From Thermoguttaceae bacterium (GTDB lineage Bacteria; Planctomycetota; Planctomycetia; Pirellulales; Thermoguttaceae): a DNA stretch of 64,000 nucleotides. Both the position numbers and the translations under genes were made by a program. The stretch lies in contig JARKPK010000082.1 in the NCBI GenBank assembly GCA_029975295.1, forward strand, positions 1 through 64,000. Reading direction: 5' to 3'. The notes below the pieces were generated by a model, which was given only the letters and a program-made list of their open reading frames with translations, was not told where the DNA came from and searched no databases. Positions 1 to 8,867 of the stretch are shown piece by piece. How positions within the stretch are numbered: the first letter of the stretch is position 1; every line of letters starts with the position of its first letter.

Positions 1-2
1 AT

Positions 3-563
3 GTGGTGGATGACTATTTCCGGATCGAACGCGAGGAGCCGGTTCGCGTTTTCGGCGCCATGGCAACTGAGGGACGGATCGAAACCTTCCCCGAAACCGG
101 GGCGACGATTTTCGAGCCCTGGCGCAAGGACGCGGCCGACGGCTACGAACGCGTTGAGGGCACCTTCCAGTCGATTCGGCGTCGGGCGTTGGTGAAAGTC
201 GTGCCGGCCGGCAGCGGTTATTTGGTCGAAATCAACGTGTTCAAAGAGCTCGAAGACGTGCTTCGACCCGAGTACTCGACCGCCGGAGCCGCCACGATGC
301 GCTACGAAAGCGGACTGAACCGATTGGTCAATCCCGTCGGCGACCAGCCCGCCGAACGCGGATGGATCGCCCTCGGACGCGATCCGGCCCTCGAACAACG
401 GATGTTCGAAGATCTTCAATGGAAGGTGGGGCAGCTGATCCCGCCCTCGCGTTTGCCCGGGGCGTCGGGCGGCTCGACCGACTGCGGCCCGCCGGGTTGC
501 GCTGCCCCCACGCCAGCACCAACCTCCCCCCCGGCGCTTCCCGGCCCGATGCTCGGCGGCTGA
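3..563 (+). CDS. Conserved planctomycete protein, 5' end outside window
   Basis: The frame is open from the window edge and ends in TGA at 561-563, giving at least 186 residues. The apparent first codons are GTG GTG with no visible upstream sequence, so the gene is probably truncated at its 5' end. The body (residues about 1-145) is a compact, charged domain with no membrane segment, containing a DDYFRI start and the run FQSIRRRALVKVV. The last 40 residues are a Pro/Ala/Gly-rich tail with two cysteines. I recall similar proteins of unknown role in planctomycetes, possibly cell-envelope associated because the missing N-terminus could hold a signal peptide. No catalytic motif is recognisable and no function is proposed. 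Confidence 0.6.
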   Translation: MVDDYFRIEREEPVRVFGAMATEGRIETFPETGATIFEPWRKDAADGYERVEGTFQSIRRRALVKVVPAGSGYLVEINVFKELEDVLRPEYSTAGAATMRYESGLNRLVNPVGDQPAERGWIALGRDPALEQRMFEDLQWKVGQLIPPSRLPGASGGSTDCGPPGCAAPTPAPTSPPALPGPMLGG

Positions 564-1174
564 CAACGAGCCGCTTGCAAACCGTTCGATCGGGCTTAAC
601 TTCCATCCGCCCGATTGTTTCCGCTGATTCAGCCGCGAAAGAGCGCCAGCGAGTGCTGCTGGCAACTGCGGCAAGGCTTCCCCATCGGCAAACGCCCGCA
701 GGCGCACGACACGAGCCGACACGACCCCTATTTGGCGGGAATTCGTGAGGAATGGCTGGAACGGTCGGAACTATTAGCTTGCTAAACGGTTCTAACAGTG
801 GGGTGTTAGACGCCGCCACGGATGGAATTGTCCCTCAACCGACAGCGAGTACATAGATCTGAGTACGAATGACCAGAACGAGGTTCGCAATAAACGGTCG
901 CTCGAACAGGTGTGTCCCATCCAGGGAGAGACCTGACGATGTCTGGCGGCAGAGCGCGCACTTGCCACATGCGAACCACGTAGTATCTCCCCCCGAGAAG
1001 AGCGGAACCGATCGAATCCGCCCAAAGACTGGCCAAGGAATCGGCGACACGCGAGAATAGCAGGGAGAGCCCCTGTCGCGTGATGAATGATCGGCAGAGG
1101 TTCGCTTTACGGCAAGTTGTTTATAGTAAGTGACTTGCGCATCCATTATCGCTCATTGAAGAAGTGGTCGGGCC
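564..1174. other. Intergenic spacer, no supported gene
   Basis: This stretch separates the first two genes. Composition is less GC-rich in the right half. A small perfect hairpin (7-bp arms 791-797 and 804-810, 6-nt loop) stands alone and has no T-tract on either strand. A minus-strand frame at 835-1146 encodes a CGKCALC cluster, but it has no ribosome-binding site or family resemblance. No promoter is convincing. Confidence 0.4.
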
Positions 1175-3712
1175 ATGAGCAAGCCGTTCGATCCCTATTA
1201 CACCTGGTTGGGCATTCGTCCCGAAGAGCAGCCGCCCAACCACTATCGATTGCTCGCCCTTCAACCGTTCGAGGACAACCTCGACACGATCGAGCATGCG
1301 GCCGATGCTCGGATGGCGCATTTGCGCACGCTGCAAGCGGGGCAGCATAGCGCGCACTGCCAGCAATTGCTGAACGAGGTAGCCGCCGCGAAGATCTGCC
1401 TGCTGAATCCTAGCCGCAAAGCGGAATACGATAATAGCTTACGATCACATCTTACCGGAGCTGCCGCGCGAACCGTATCCGCCAGCCCCGTCGTCGCGGC
1501 CACGGCCAGCCCAATGGTCGCCGCAGCCAGCCCCGTCGTCGCCGTGCCAATGGCCCATGCCTCCGCAGCGCAGCGATGGTCCGATCCCGTCGATGCCGCC
1601 CCGGTTGCGGTCATCGCCGCCCAGCCGGCAGGCGCGCGGCCGATCGCGGCCCAAGCGCCAACGGTTGCCGTCGGAGCAGCGACCGCGCGGCCTCATCGAC
1701 GGCCGAAGAACTCGACATTGGGAATCACCCTGGTGTTGATCGCGGCCGTTTTGGTTGTGGGCGGATTGGTGTGGGCGCTCCAATCCGGCAGCGATCAACG
1801 ACCGACGACGCAGGCCGGCAACGGGTCCAACGGCGCAGGTGCAGTGAAACCCCCCGCCCGACCGCCGACCGAACGGCAGCCGAAGGAGACTTCCACGTCC
1901 CCGCCGCCCGAGGGTGATCGGACGGGCTCGACTGCCAAGACTCCCCCAGAGAAGCCCATCGTCTCCAAGCCGGAGAATACAGGCGATCCGTCGCCGCCCG
2001 CCAAGCCTTCCGGCGCGACAACAGCGGACTCGTCGGAAGACGCCCCGGCGCCGGCCTCTACGACGAAAGACGATCCGACGGAGCCGACCCCAGCCACAGA
2101 AACCCCGAAGCCGCCGACCGATTCCCCCGCCACGACCGATCCGAGTTCATCGGCCGGCCCAGGCGCCGCTGCGGCGGATTCGATGCCGACGCCCATCTCT
2201 GCGGCCGATGCGCCCAGCATGACCGACAGTGATGAACCGACCCTTGGCGACCGACCGCCGTCGGCCTTGGCCAAGAAGAAGCCGATCCCGAGCCTTTCCG
2301 ATCAACAGAAGGTGCTCGAACAGATCGAAGATCTGTATAAGCTCAGCTCTCTAAAGAGCTCTGCCGAGAAGCTCAGGGCGGCCGGCGAGCTGGCCGAGTT
2401 GGCCAAGAAGGCGGGCAGCCAGGCCGAGGCGTTCACCCTCCGCCGCAAGGCCATGGATTTAGCCTTGGAAGGCGGCAGCCTGGACAAAGCGTGCGAGATG
2501 ATTGATGAAATCGACGCCGAGTTCCAAATCGACGTTTTGGTCGTCAAAGACAACATCCTCACGCGATTCGTCGAACGAGTGTCCGACACCGAGCGCGTGG
2601 CGGCCGCCATCCGCTTGGCCCTCGACCTGACTGACGACGCTTTGCACGAGAAACGCTACTCGCTGGCCCAGTCCGCTGTCAACTCGGGCAACCGGGCCGC
2701 GCAAAAGCCGACAGCAACGCTCGATCTGCGCAAACGAATCGCCGAGCGGCGCGTGAAGGTGCAGAAGCTTTACGAGCAGTGGCAACAAGTGGAAAAGGCC
2801 CGGGCCGTGTTGGCCGACAATCCCGACGACGCGCAGGCCAACCTGACCGTCGGAAAGTGGAAATGCCTGATCGAGGAGGATTGGACCGGCGGCGTGCCGA
2901 TGTTGGCCCGCGGCAGTGATCAAGGATTGAAGCAAGCGGCCGAGCAAGAGGCCCTCGGCGAAACCGTGCCTGCCGATTGTGTTCGTCGCGGCGACGCTTG
3001 GTACGAAGCGGCTCAGAACCGCGCGGCCGATGAAAAAGCCGCTTGGCTGCGCCGTGCGGCCTTCTGGTATCAGAAGGTCGGGGCCGAGTCCACCTCGGCC
3101 CTCGAACAGGAAAAGGCCCGCAAGCGCCTCGCCGAGATCGCTGCATTCCAAGACAGCCTGCTGCCGCCGGAAAAGTCGCCCGCCAAACCGCCCCCCGCCA
3201 CGGCGGCCAAGCCGCGCGGGGGCGCTTTGTCCGCGCGCGACGCCATGAAGCAATTCGGCATGCAGCCGCCCGTCTGGCGATTGGACGACGAAACGTTGTC
3301 GGCCGATGCCGGCCCGCGCGGCTCCGGCGGCATCTATCCGGTGTTGCAGACGCCGCGGAAAGTGTCGAATCTCGACTTCCGCGTGAAAATGCAGTCGCGC
3401 ACCCAGACGATCTTTGTGATCGTCGATGGACAACGCTATGCCTACACGCGCGGCCTGTGGCGCGGCATGGGATCGATGATCCAAACCCCCGCGGGAGAAA
3501 GCCTGCTTCCCGGCGATGCCGGGCGCGATGAGCAGTTCGCATCGTTGGCCGTGGAGCTGAACGACAACAAACTGAAGTTCACCTACGACGGCCGCGAAGT
3601 TTGGAGCGGCACGGTAGGCGGCAAGGCAGGGGCGAAACGCAACGTGGCCGTGGGCTTCGGCACGCCTCGGGGCGAACTGCGCGTTCGTGATCTCTATCTC
3701 GACGGCGAATAG
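1175..3712 (+). CDS. J-like domain membrane protein with C-terminal LamG/DUF1080-like domain
   Basis: This 845-residue protein has three parts. Residues 1-95 resemble a J-domain (PYYTWLGI, HYRLLAL, a NPSRKAEYD ending like the J-domain helix IV region), but the catalytic HPD tripeptide is absent. A long low-complexity Ala/Pro/Thr linker (about 95-370) contains one transmembrane segment near residues 184-205. A helical charged region (about 375-680) looks TPR-like. The last 165 residues form a beta-rich domain resembling the 3-keto-disaccharide hydrolase/LamG-like fold common in planctomycetes, ending in VRDLYLDG. Planctomycetes carry many such J-like proteins of unknown role; the topology suggests a cytoplasmic J-like head and an exported C-terminal domain. 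The ATG at 1175 follows GAAGTGG. Confidence 0.75.
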   Translation: MSKPFDPYYTWLGIRPEEQPPNHYRLLALQPFEDNLDTIEHAADARMAHLRTLQAGQHSAHCQQLLNEVAAAKICLLNPSRKAEYDNSLRSHLTGAAARTVSASPVVAATASPMVAAASPVVAVPMAHASAAQRWSDPVDAAPVAVIAAQPAGARPIAAQAPTVAVGAATARPHRRPKNSTLGITLVLIAAVLVVGGLVWALQSGSDQRPTTQAGNGSNGAGAVKPPARPPTERQPKETSTSPPPEGDRTGSTAKTPPEKPIVSKPENTGDPSPPAKPSGATTADSSEDAPAPASTTKDDPTEPTPATETPKPPTDSPATTDPSSSAGPGAAAADSMPTPISAADAPSMTDSDEPTLGDRPPSALAKKKPIPSLSDQQKVLEQIEDLYKLSSLKSSAEKLRAAGELAELAKKAGSQAEAFTLRRKAMDLALEGGSLDKACEMIDEIDAEFQIDVLVVKDNILTRFVERVSDTERVAAAIRLALDLTDDALHEKRYSLAQSAVNSGNRAAQKPTATLDLRKRIAERRVKVQKLYEQWQQVEKARAVLADNPDDAQANLTVGKWKCLIEEDWTGGVPMLARGSDQGLKQAAEQEALGETVPADCVRRGDAWYEAAQNRAADEKAAWLRRAAFWYQKVGAESTSALEQEKARKRLAEIAAFQDSLLPPEKSPAKPPPATAAKPRGGALSARDAMKQFGMQPPVWRLDDETLSADAGPRGSGGIYPVLQTPRKVSNLDFRVKMQSRTQTIFVIVDGQRYAYTRGLWRGMGSMIQTPAGESLLPGDAGRDEQFASLAVELNDNKLKFTYDGREVWSGTVGGKAGAKRNVAVGFGTPRGELRVRDLYLDGE

Positions 3713-3742
3713 GTTTTCGCTCGGTCGCCGCAAAGCCACCGA

Positions 3743-4633
3743 CTAACACCGGGGCGGATCGCCCGCCGGATCGAATCCGCCCCAGACGATCCCTTCGACG
3801 CCGCCGAATCGTCGGGCCATCACCTCCAGCGCGGCCGGGTTGTTGTCGATCAGGATGAAGCGCCGGCCGCACTCCAGCGCAGCGGCCCCAGTGGTGCCGC
3901 TGCCGGCGAAAAAGTCGAGAACCACCCCGCCCGGCCGCGACGACGCCACGATCGTCCGGCGAACGATCCCTAAGGGTTTTTGCGTCGGGTAGCCCGTCTT
4001 CTCCTTGCCGTTGGTGGGCACGATCGTGTGCCACCAGGTGTCGGTGGGCAGCTTGCCGCGGGCGGCCTTCTCCGCACCAACCAAGCCGGGCGCCATGTAG
4101 GCAATGCGGTCGATTTCGTCTGAGTTGAACAGGTAGCCGCGCGGCGACTTGACGTAGAGCAAGATATTGTCGTGTTTCGGGGGCCAGCGATTTCTCGGCC
4201 GGCCGCCGTAGTCGTAGGCCCAGATGATCTCGTTGAGGAAACAATCGCGGCCGAAAATCTCGTCCAGGAGGACTTTGCAATAGTGGACTTCGCGGTAATC
4301 GACGTGGAAGTAGAGCGACCCGTGATCGGCGAGAACGCGACGGGCCTCGACCAGCCGCGGCTCGAGAAATGCCAAGTAGTCGCTGAACGCGTCGGCAAAG
4401 CTCTTCGTTTCGACCACGGTGCTGCGATAGCGGCGCCCCTGGAATCCCGTCCGATCGCCGTCGTCGGCGCGCACGGTTTTCAACCGTGTGCGGCGCATCT
4501 GTTTGCCGGTGTTGAACGGAGGGTCGATGTAGATCAGATCGATCGATCCGGTCGGCAGCGTCCGGAGGATTTCGAGATTCTCCGCCAGATGGATGCGACC
4601 CACGGTCTGGGCATCGAAAAGACGCTCGGACAT
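3743..4633 (-). CDS. Site-specific DNA methyltransferase (beta-class adenine-N6 or cytosine-N4)
   Basis: The 296-residue product methylates an exocyclic amino group of DNA using S-adenosylmethionine. The catalytic motif IV reads DPPF (residues about 37-40), directly after the N-terminus, and the SAM-binding motif I reads DFFAGSGTTG near residue 246. That order (IV before I) defines the beta class, as in CcrM and many N4-cytosine enzymes. The ATG at 4633 is preferred over a longer frame because GAGG lies 5 nt upstream and the extra 23 residues are unlike the family. The C-terminal CcrM extension is missing. No restriction endonuclease is adjacent, so it looks like an orphan methyltransferase with an epigenetic or protective role. 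The target sequence cannot be read from the gene. Confidence 0.88.
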   Translation of the reverse strand: MSERLFDAQTVGRIHLAENLEILRTLPTGSIDLIYIDPPFNTGKQMRRTRLKTVRADDGDRTGFQGRRYRSTVVETKSFADAFSDYLAFLEPRLVEARRVLADHGSLYFHVDYREVHYCKVLLDEIFGRDCFLNEIIWAYDYGGRPRNRWPPKHDNILLYVKSPRGYLFNSDEIDRIAYMAPGLVGAEKAARGKLPTDTWWHTIVPTNGKEKTGYPTQKPLGIVRRTIVASSRPGGVVLDFFAGSGTTGAAALECGRRFILIDNNPAALEVMARRFGGVEGIVWGGFDPAGDPPRC

Positions 4634-4921
4634 TCCATCCTCGGTTGACGATGGTGATCGGCCGGCCCAACCGACGATCGATTTGTCGGCCCGGCGGCGC
4701 AAGGCGGCCGAGCGGCTTCGACGATGGCTGAACGAGGCCGTCCTTCGCCCACAGCGCGTCGGTTGCGATGAAGGTTGTCTCGACGAATCCGCGGAAGAAA
4801 GGCGCCCCGGTCGGCTGGAACGCGCATTTCGGCCGCTTCGCCGTGCCGGCAGACGCCTTCCCCGTTGCCCGAATCTGCGCGGCGGAGGATCGATCCCGTT
4901 CGATCAACCGACGCCCATCGG

Positions 4922-6988
4922 CTACTTGGCTTGGGCGACCAAGCGGAGGTTCAAGTAGTCGGCGGTGATCGCCAGCACTTCATCGAGATAGTAATCCCGC
5001 TCGATCGTGTTCTGATTCGAGCTGTTGTTGAGTTCCTCGATCTTCTTCTCTTCTTCCTTCTCGGCGTTGACTTCGGCTCGCTCCTTGAGGAACTTCTCTT
5101 CGTTGAGCGAGATGCTCTTTCGGGCCTTCTGATCGAGGTAGCGCGAAATGTTCTTGCGCACTTGCTGGAACTTCTCCGTCTGAGCGATGCGTTGATCGCT
5201 CTGCCGCCGCAGTTGCTCGATGATCGCGGGCGAAACATAGCCGTAGGCCTTGAACTTCATCGGTTCGACCTGATCGAACGGCAGGGGGAAATCGAGATCG
5301 GCTTCGGCCACGTCGAGATGCGTGGTCAAGGCCGGCAGCTCGATGTCGGCCAACACGCCGCGGCGCTGCGTGCTTTCGCCCAGGGGCCGATAGAACTGCT
5401 GCATGGTGATCTTCAGCGCACCCATCGGCGGCGCGTTGGGCACGCGGAACAACTGCTGCCCCAAATCGAGCAGGCTTTGCACGGTTCCCTTGCCGTGCGT
5501 GGCATGGTCGCCGACGATCAGCCCGCGGCCGTAATCCTGGATCGCTCCGGCGAGGATTTCGCTGGCGGAGGCGCTGAACTTGCTGGTCAGCACGATCAGC
5601 GGCCCGGCCCAAGCCATTCCCGGCTCCAGATCGAAATAGGGCTGCACGCGCCCGTCGGCGTCTTTGACCTGAACGACGGGGCCTTCGCCGATGAACAGAC
5701 CGGTCAGGTTGATCGCCTCGGTCAGCGAACCGCCGCCGTTGCGGCGCAAGTCGAGCACAACCGCGTCCACGCCGTTCTTCTTGAAGTCTTCGAGGATCGC
5801 CCGCACGTCGCGGGTGGTGCTCTTGTAATCCGGCAGCCCGCGCCGGGCCCCGCTCATGTCCATGTAGAAGCTGGGCAAATCGATCACGCCGATCTTGCAG
5901 GGCGAGCCGTCGGGCTTGCGGCCCGACTCGAACACTTTGGCCTTCGCCTCGCTGTCCTTCAACTCGATCTTCGCCCGGCGGATGCTGTACACCTTCGACT
6001 CGGTGGATCCGACCGGAATCACCGTCAGCCGGACAGTGGTGCCCTCTTTGCCGCGGATCAGCTTGACGACCTCGGAAAGCTTCATATCGACCACATCAAC
6101 CGACTCGCCCTGTTCGTCTTGGCCGACGGCGACGATCTTGTCTTCCGGTTTCAATCGCCCGTCTTTGTCGGCCGCGCCGCCGGGCACGATCTTGTTGACC
6201 ACGGTGTAGCCGTCGATCGATTGCAGCGAAGCACCGATCCCTTCGAGTTCCAGCTTCATGGCGATCTCGAAATTCTCGACGGACGCCGGCGACATATACG
6301 TGGTGTGCGGATCGAAGGCGGAGGTGAACGACGTGAGGAACATCTCCAACAACTCGTCGTTGTCGGTTTGGTGCATCCTCTTGGCGAAGCTCCGGTAGCG
6401 CTGCCGCAGCTTGTCCAACGCCGCCTGCCCTTCGGTCTTGTCCGCCTTAAGAAGCAGCAGGTCGTACTTGATCCGCTTCCGCCAGCGTTCGCGGGCCTCT
6501 TGCGGCGTCTTCGACCAGGCCATCGCCTCCTTGTCGATCGACATCTCTTCATCGGCCGCGAAATCGTGCTCGGAACTGAGCAGTTCTTCCACCATCTTCA
6601 CCCGTTCGTCGATCCGAGCCAGAAACGTCTTGAACACCAGGTAGGCGAAGCTTACGTCGCCCCGCTTCACCATGTCGTCCAAGTCGTTCTTGTACTTGTC
6701 GAAGGCGTCGATGTCGGATTGGTAGAAGTAGAGCTTCCACGGATCGAGCATCTTCAGAAAGATCGTTTCGCAGCGTTGCGAGATTTCGTCGTCGATCGCG
6801 TGCTTGGTCAGATGCTCGCGCCGCAACAGCGAACTGACCGCCAGGGCGATGTGCCGTTCGGATTGCGTCGGGCCGGTCGGTTCGGCTGCCACGGGCGCGG
6901 CCAAACCTGTCAGTCCGATGACAACCGCGAGCATCCCTACCACAACCGCCCGCCGCGGCCCATACAGCGACAATCCGATCGATTTCAT
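4922..6988 (-). CDS. prc: Tail-specific protease Prc/Tsp (S41A family)
   Basis: This 688-residue periplasmic protease degrades proteins from exposed C-terminal tails. A signal peptide (residues 1-35, ending PVAAEP) is followed by a helical N-domain, a PDZ domain at about 220-310 and the S41 protease domain at about 330-540. The catalytic Ser is in SASASEI near residue 474 and the Lys in HGKGTVQ near 500, spaced as in E. coli Prc. The C-terminal 150 residues are a helical, Lys/Glu-rich DUF3340-type region. The ATG at 6988 is chosen because it opens a proper signal peptide; a longer frame to 7048 adds an unlikely leader. Likely roles are envelope-protein turnover and peptidoglycan hydrolase control. 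Confidence 0.92.
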   Translation of the reverse strand: MKSIGLSLYGPRRAVVVGMLAVVIGLTGLAAPVAAEPTGPTQSERHIALAVSSLLRREHLTKHAIDDEISQRCETIFLKMLDPWKLYFYQSDIDAFDKYKNDLDDMVKRGDVSFAYLVFKTFLARIDERVKMVEELLSSEHDFAADEEMSIDKEAMAWSKTPQEARERWRKRIKYDLLLLKADKTEGQAALDKLRQRYRSFAKRMHQTDNDELLEMFLTSFTSAFDPHTTYMSPASVENFEIAMKLELEGIGASLQSIDGYTVVNKIVPGGAADKDGRLKPEDKIVAVGQDEQGESVDVVDMKLSEVVKLIRGKEGTTVRLTVIPVGSTESKVYSIRRAKIELKDSEAKAKVFESGRKPDGSPCKIGVIDLPSFYMDMSGARRGLPDYKSTTRDVRAILEDFKKNGVDAVVLDLRRNGGGSLTEAINLTGLFIGEGPVVQVKDADGRVQPYFDLEPGMAWAGPLIVLTSKFSASASEILAGAIQDYGRGLIVGDHATHGKGTVQSLLDLGQQLFRVPNAPPMGALKITMQQFYRPLGESTQRRGVLADIELPALTTHLDVAEADLDFPLPFDQVEPMKFKAYGYVSPAIIEQLRRQSDQRIAQTEKFQQVRKNISRYLDQKARKSISLNEEKFLKERAEVNAEKEEEKKIEELNNSSNQNTIERDYYLDEVLAITADYLNLRLVAQAK

Positions 6989-7703
6989 GCGAGTCTCGCT
7001 CGAGGAAGAACAGAAAGGGTAGTGAAGGGGGCCGGCCACCGGGCTCACCCGGCCCTGTCAGCCGAGGGCCTTTCCGACATCGGGCCGGCCCAAGCGGCAT
7101 CTAAGGCGGAAGTTGCCGATCGTCGGTGGGAACCGGCAAACACTACTGGCGAATCGCCCCGCCCTTTCGGCAAAGGCGACACAACTTCCGTCTATTCGTC
7201 ATCTTATCGGTTCGCAGTGACCAAAACAAGATCGTTCAACCCCCCGTCCGCGGGACTGGCTCTGCCGCGAGCGAGCCCGAGTTGGCGTTCTTCCCCGCAT
7301 GATGAGTCGCTCTGGGCAGACAGCAGCGACACGCGGATCGGCAGGTCGAACGTCGCGGCGTAATTGTCTGCAAAATAGAGACTTGAAGATCGCCAATCGT
7401 CTCGGTCGTCCTACGCGGGCCTTGCGTGCATGACCATTCGAGCCGAGCGACGAGCGCGCCCCGCATTGCATCTGCCCACAGATGTGTTGCCCATCGGGCC
7501 CGGCCGGCCGACGGCGAGGCGGACCAGCTAGGTTAGAGACGAAGCGGCGGCCAAGGCCCCGAACTTCATCGCACCTTTTCTTGGGCAGAAGAGCCGACGG
7601 CCCCGCGGGCGGGCTCAATCGCCGGCAGGTGGCCAGGCAGGCTCTTGTCATAGCTGCATTGAGCCGATAAACTACGGGTTTCCCAAATGATCGGATCAAT
7701 GAC
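6989..7703. other. Divergent intergenic region between prc and rplM
   Basis: This is a 715-bp spacer between oppositely oriented genes. The right end carries the rplM promoter described separately. The rest shows no convincing coding sequence, RNA fold or repeat. It must also contain the prc promoter, which I could not identify. Confidence 0.4.
7645..7673 (+). promoter_or_regulatory. Sigma70-type promoter for rplM-rpsI
   Basis: TTGTCA (7645-7650) and TAAACT (7668-7673) are separated by 17 nt. This puts transcription start near 7680, about 24 nt before the rplM ATG. The -35 differs from consensus at one position. The location just ahead of a ribosomal protein operon supports it. Confidence 0.55.
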
Positions 7704-8150
7704 ATGGTTACCATTCAAAAGAGCTACATGGCGCGGCCGGCCGAGGTCGCACAGAAATGGTGGCTGGTTGATGCCAGCAACAAGGTGGTCGGTCGGTTGG
7801 CCAGCCAGATCGCCATGGTGTTGATGGGCAAGCACCGGCCCGATTATACCCCGCATGTGGACAACGGCGATTTCGTCGTCGTGGTCAATGCCGAGAAGAT
7901 CGTGTTCACCGGCAAGAAGTGGCAGCAGAAGCGCTACACTTGGAACACCGGCTACCCGCGGCAGCGGAGCGAAACGGCAGAGCATCGCTTGGCGACCAAG
8001 CCCGAGTTGATCATCCGCGAGGCGGTCCGCCGCATGCTGCCGAAGAACAAGCTGAGCTTCCAGTTGTTGCGGAAGTTGAAAGTCTATTCCGGCAGCAGCC
8101 ACCCGCACCAAGCGCAGCAGCCGGTGGCCGCCGATTTGGGCAACAAGTAG
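7704..8150 (+). CDS. rplM: 50S ribosomal protein L13
   Basis: The 148-residue protein is an early-assembly protein of the large ribosomal subunit that binds 23S rRNA. Family signatures are clear: WWLVDASNKVVGRLAS near residues 19-34, GKHRPDYTPHVDNGD at about 42-56, AVRRMLPKNKL at about 107-117 and KLKVYSGSSHPH at about 123-134. The start at 7704 matches the usual N-terminal length. It is followed 118 bp later by rpsI in the conserved L13-S9 pair, and the two are probably cotranscribed from the promoter at 7645-7673. Confidence 0.97.
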   Translation: MVTIQKSYMARPAEVAQKWWLVDASNKVVGRLASQIAMVLMGKHRPDYTPHVDNGDFVVVVNAEKIVFTGKKWQQKRYTWNTGYPRQRSETAEHRLATKPELIIREAVRRMLPKNKLSFQLLRKLKVYSGSSHPHQAQQPVAADLGNK

Positions 8151-8268
8151 GGCGCCGTCGGGGGCGGGCGAATTCGGTCGAGGCCGCCGCCCGATTCTCT
8201 CGGCCGCCGCAAAGAACGCACATTGAAATCCCGCGAATAAGTCCGTCGAAGAGAGCAGCGAATCGATC

Positions 8269-8673
8269 ATGTCGAACACAGCCGCGAGCAACGAAATCGT
8301 CGCCACGGGCCGTCGCAAAACGGCCGTCGCTCGGGTCCGCATTCGTCCCGGCCAGGGGAAGATCACCGTGAACGATCGCCCCATGGAAGAATTCTTCTGC
8401 ACGGTGCAGCAGCGGATGGCTGTCGTGGCTCCGCTGGATATCGCCGGCTTGCGCGAGCAACTCGATGTCCGCATTCGTGTCGATGGCGGCGGGCCGACGG
8501 GCCAAGCCGACGCCTGCAAATTGGGCATCGCCCGCGCTCTGAAGTTGTATCGCGAGGATCTGCTGCAAACGCTGCGCGACTCGGGCTTCCTAACCCGTGA
8601 CGGACGGATGAAGGAACGCAAGAAGTACGGCCTCCGCGGCGCACGCCGGGGCACGCAGTTCTCCAAGCGTTAG
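8269..8673 (+). CDS. rpsI: 30S ribosomal protein S9
   Basis: The 134-residue protein is the small-subunit protein whose C-terminal tail reaches toward the P-site tRNA anticodon loop. Hallmarks are TGRRKTAVARVRIRPGQGKITVN near residues 10-32 (seen across the segment), GGGPTGQADACKLGIARAL at about 73-91 and the basic C-terminus ending in SKR. A GAGAG element precedes the ATG. It is the second gene of the L13-S9 operon. Confidence 0.97.
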   Translation: MSNTAASNEIVATGRRKTAVARVRIRPGQGKITVNDRPMEEFFCTVQQRMAVVAPLDIAGLREQLDVRIRVDGGGPTGQADACKLGIARALKLYREDLLQTLRDSGFLTRDGRMKERKKYGLRGARRGTQFSKR

Positions 8674-8698
8674 CCGCTCATCCGGCCGTGTCGCGAGC

Positions 8699-8721
8699 GC
8701 CCGGCGAAACGACCGCCGGGC
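8699..8721 (+). terminator. Hairpin after rpsI, possible terminator
   Basis: Perfect 8-bp GC arms (8699-8706 and 8714-8721) enclose a 7-nt loop, 25 nt past the rpsI stop codon. No T-tract follows, so it may instead be a transcript-stabilising or rho-assisted 3' structure. Confidence 0.35.
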
Positions 8722-8867
8722 CCGCGCCGCCCAGGCGTTGGGCAGTTCGATTCTCCGCACGGCGGCTCGCCCTTCGGCCGCGCGGGGTTGCGCCGTGTTC
8801 GGCTCTTCGGTGGATCGGATCGCCGGCGTCTTGTGCAGCGCGAAGCGCCGCTACGGAGTGAGCAACC

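Noticed and set aside
835-1146. Minus-strand frame with a CGKCALC cysteine cluster
   Set aside because: It has no ribosome-binding site, no second metal-binding pair and no recognisable family. It is more likely chance, though a decayed gene cannot be excluded.
4775-7363. Long plus-strand open frame of 862 codons
   Set aside because: It lies entirely antisense to the methyltransferase start and the prc gene. Its translation is His/Leu/Arg-rich low-complexity with no family features, as expected for the mirror frame of a GC-rich gene.
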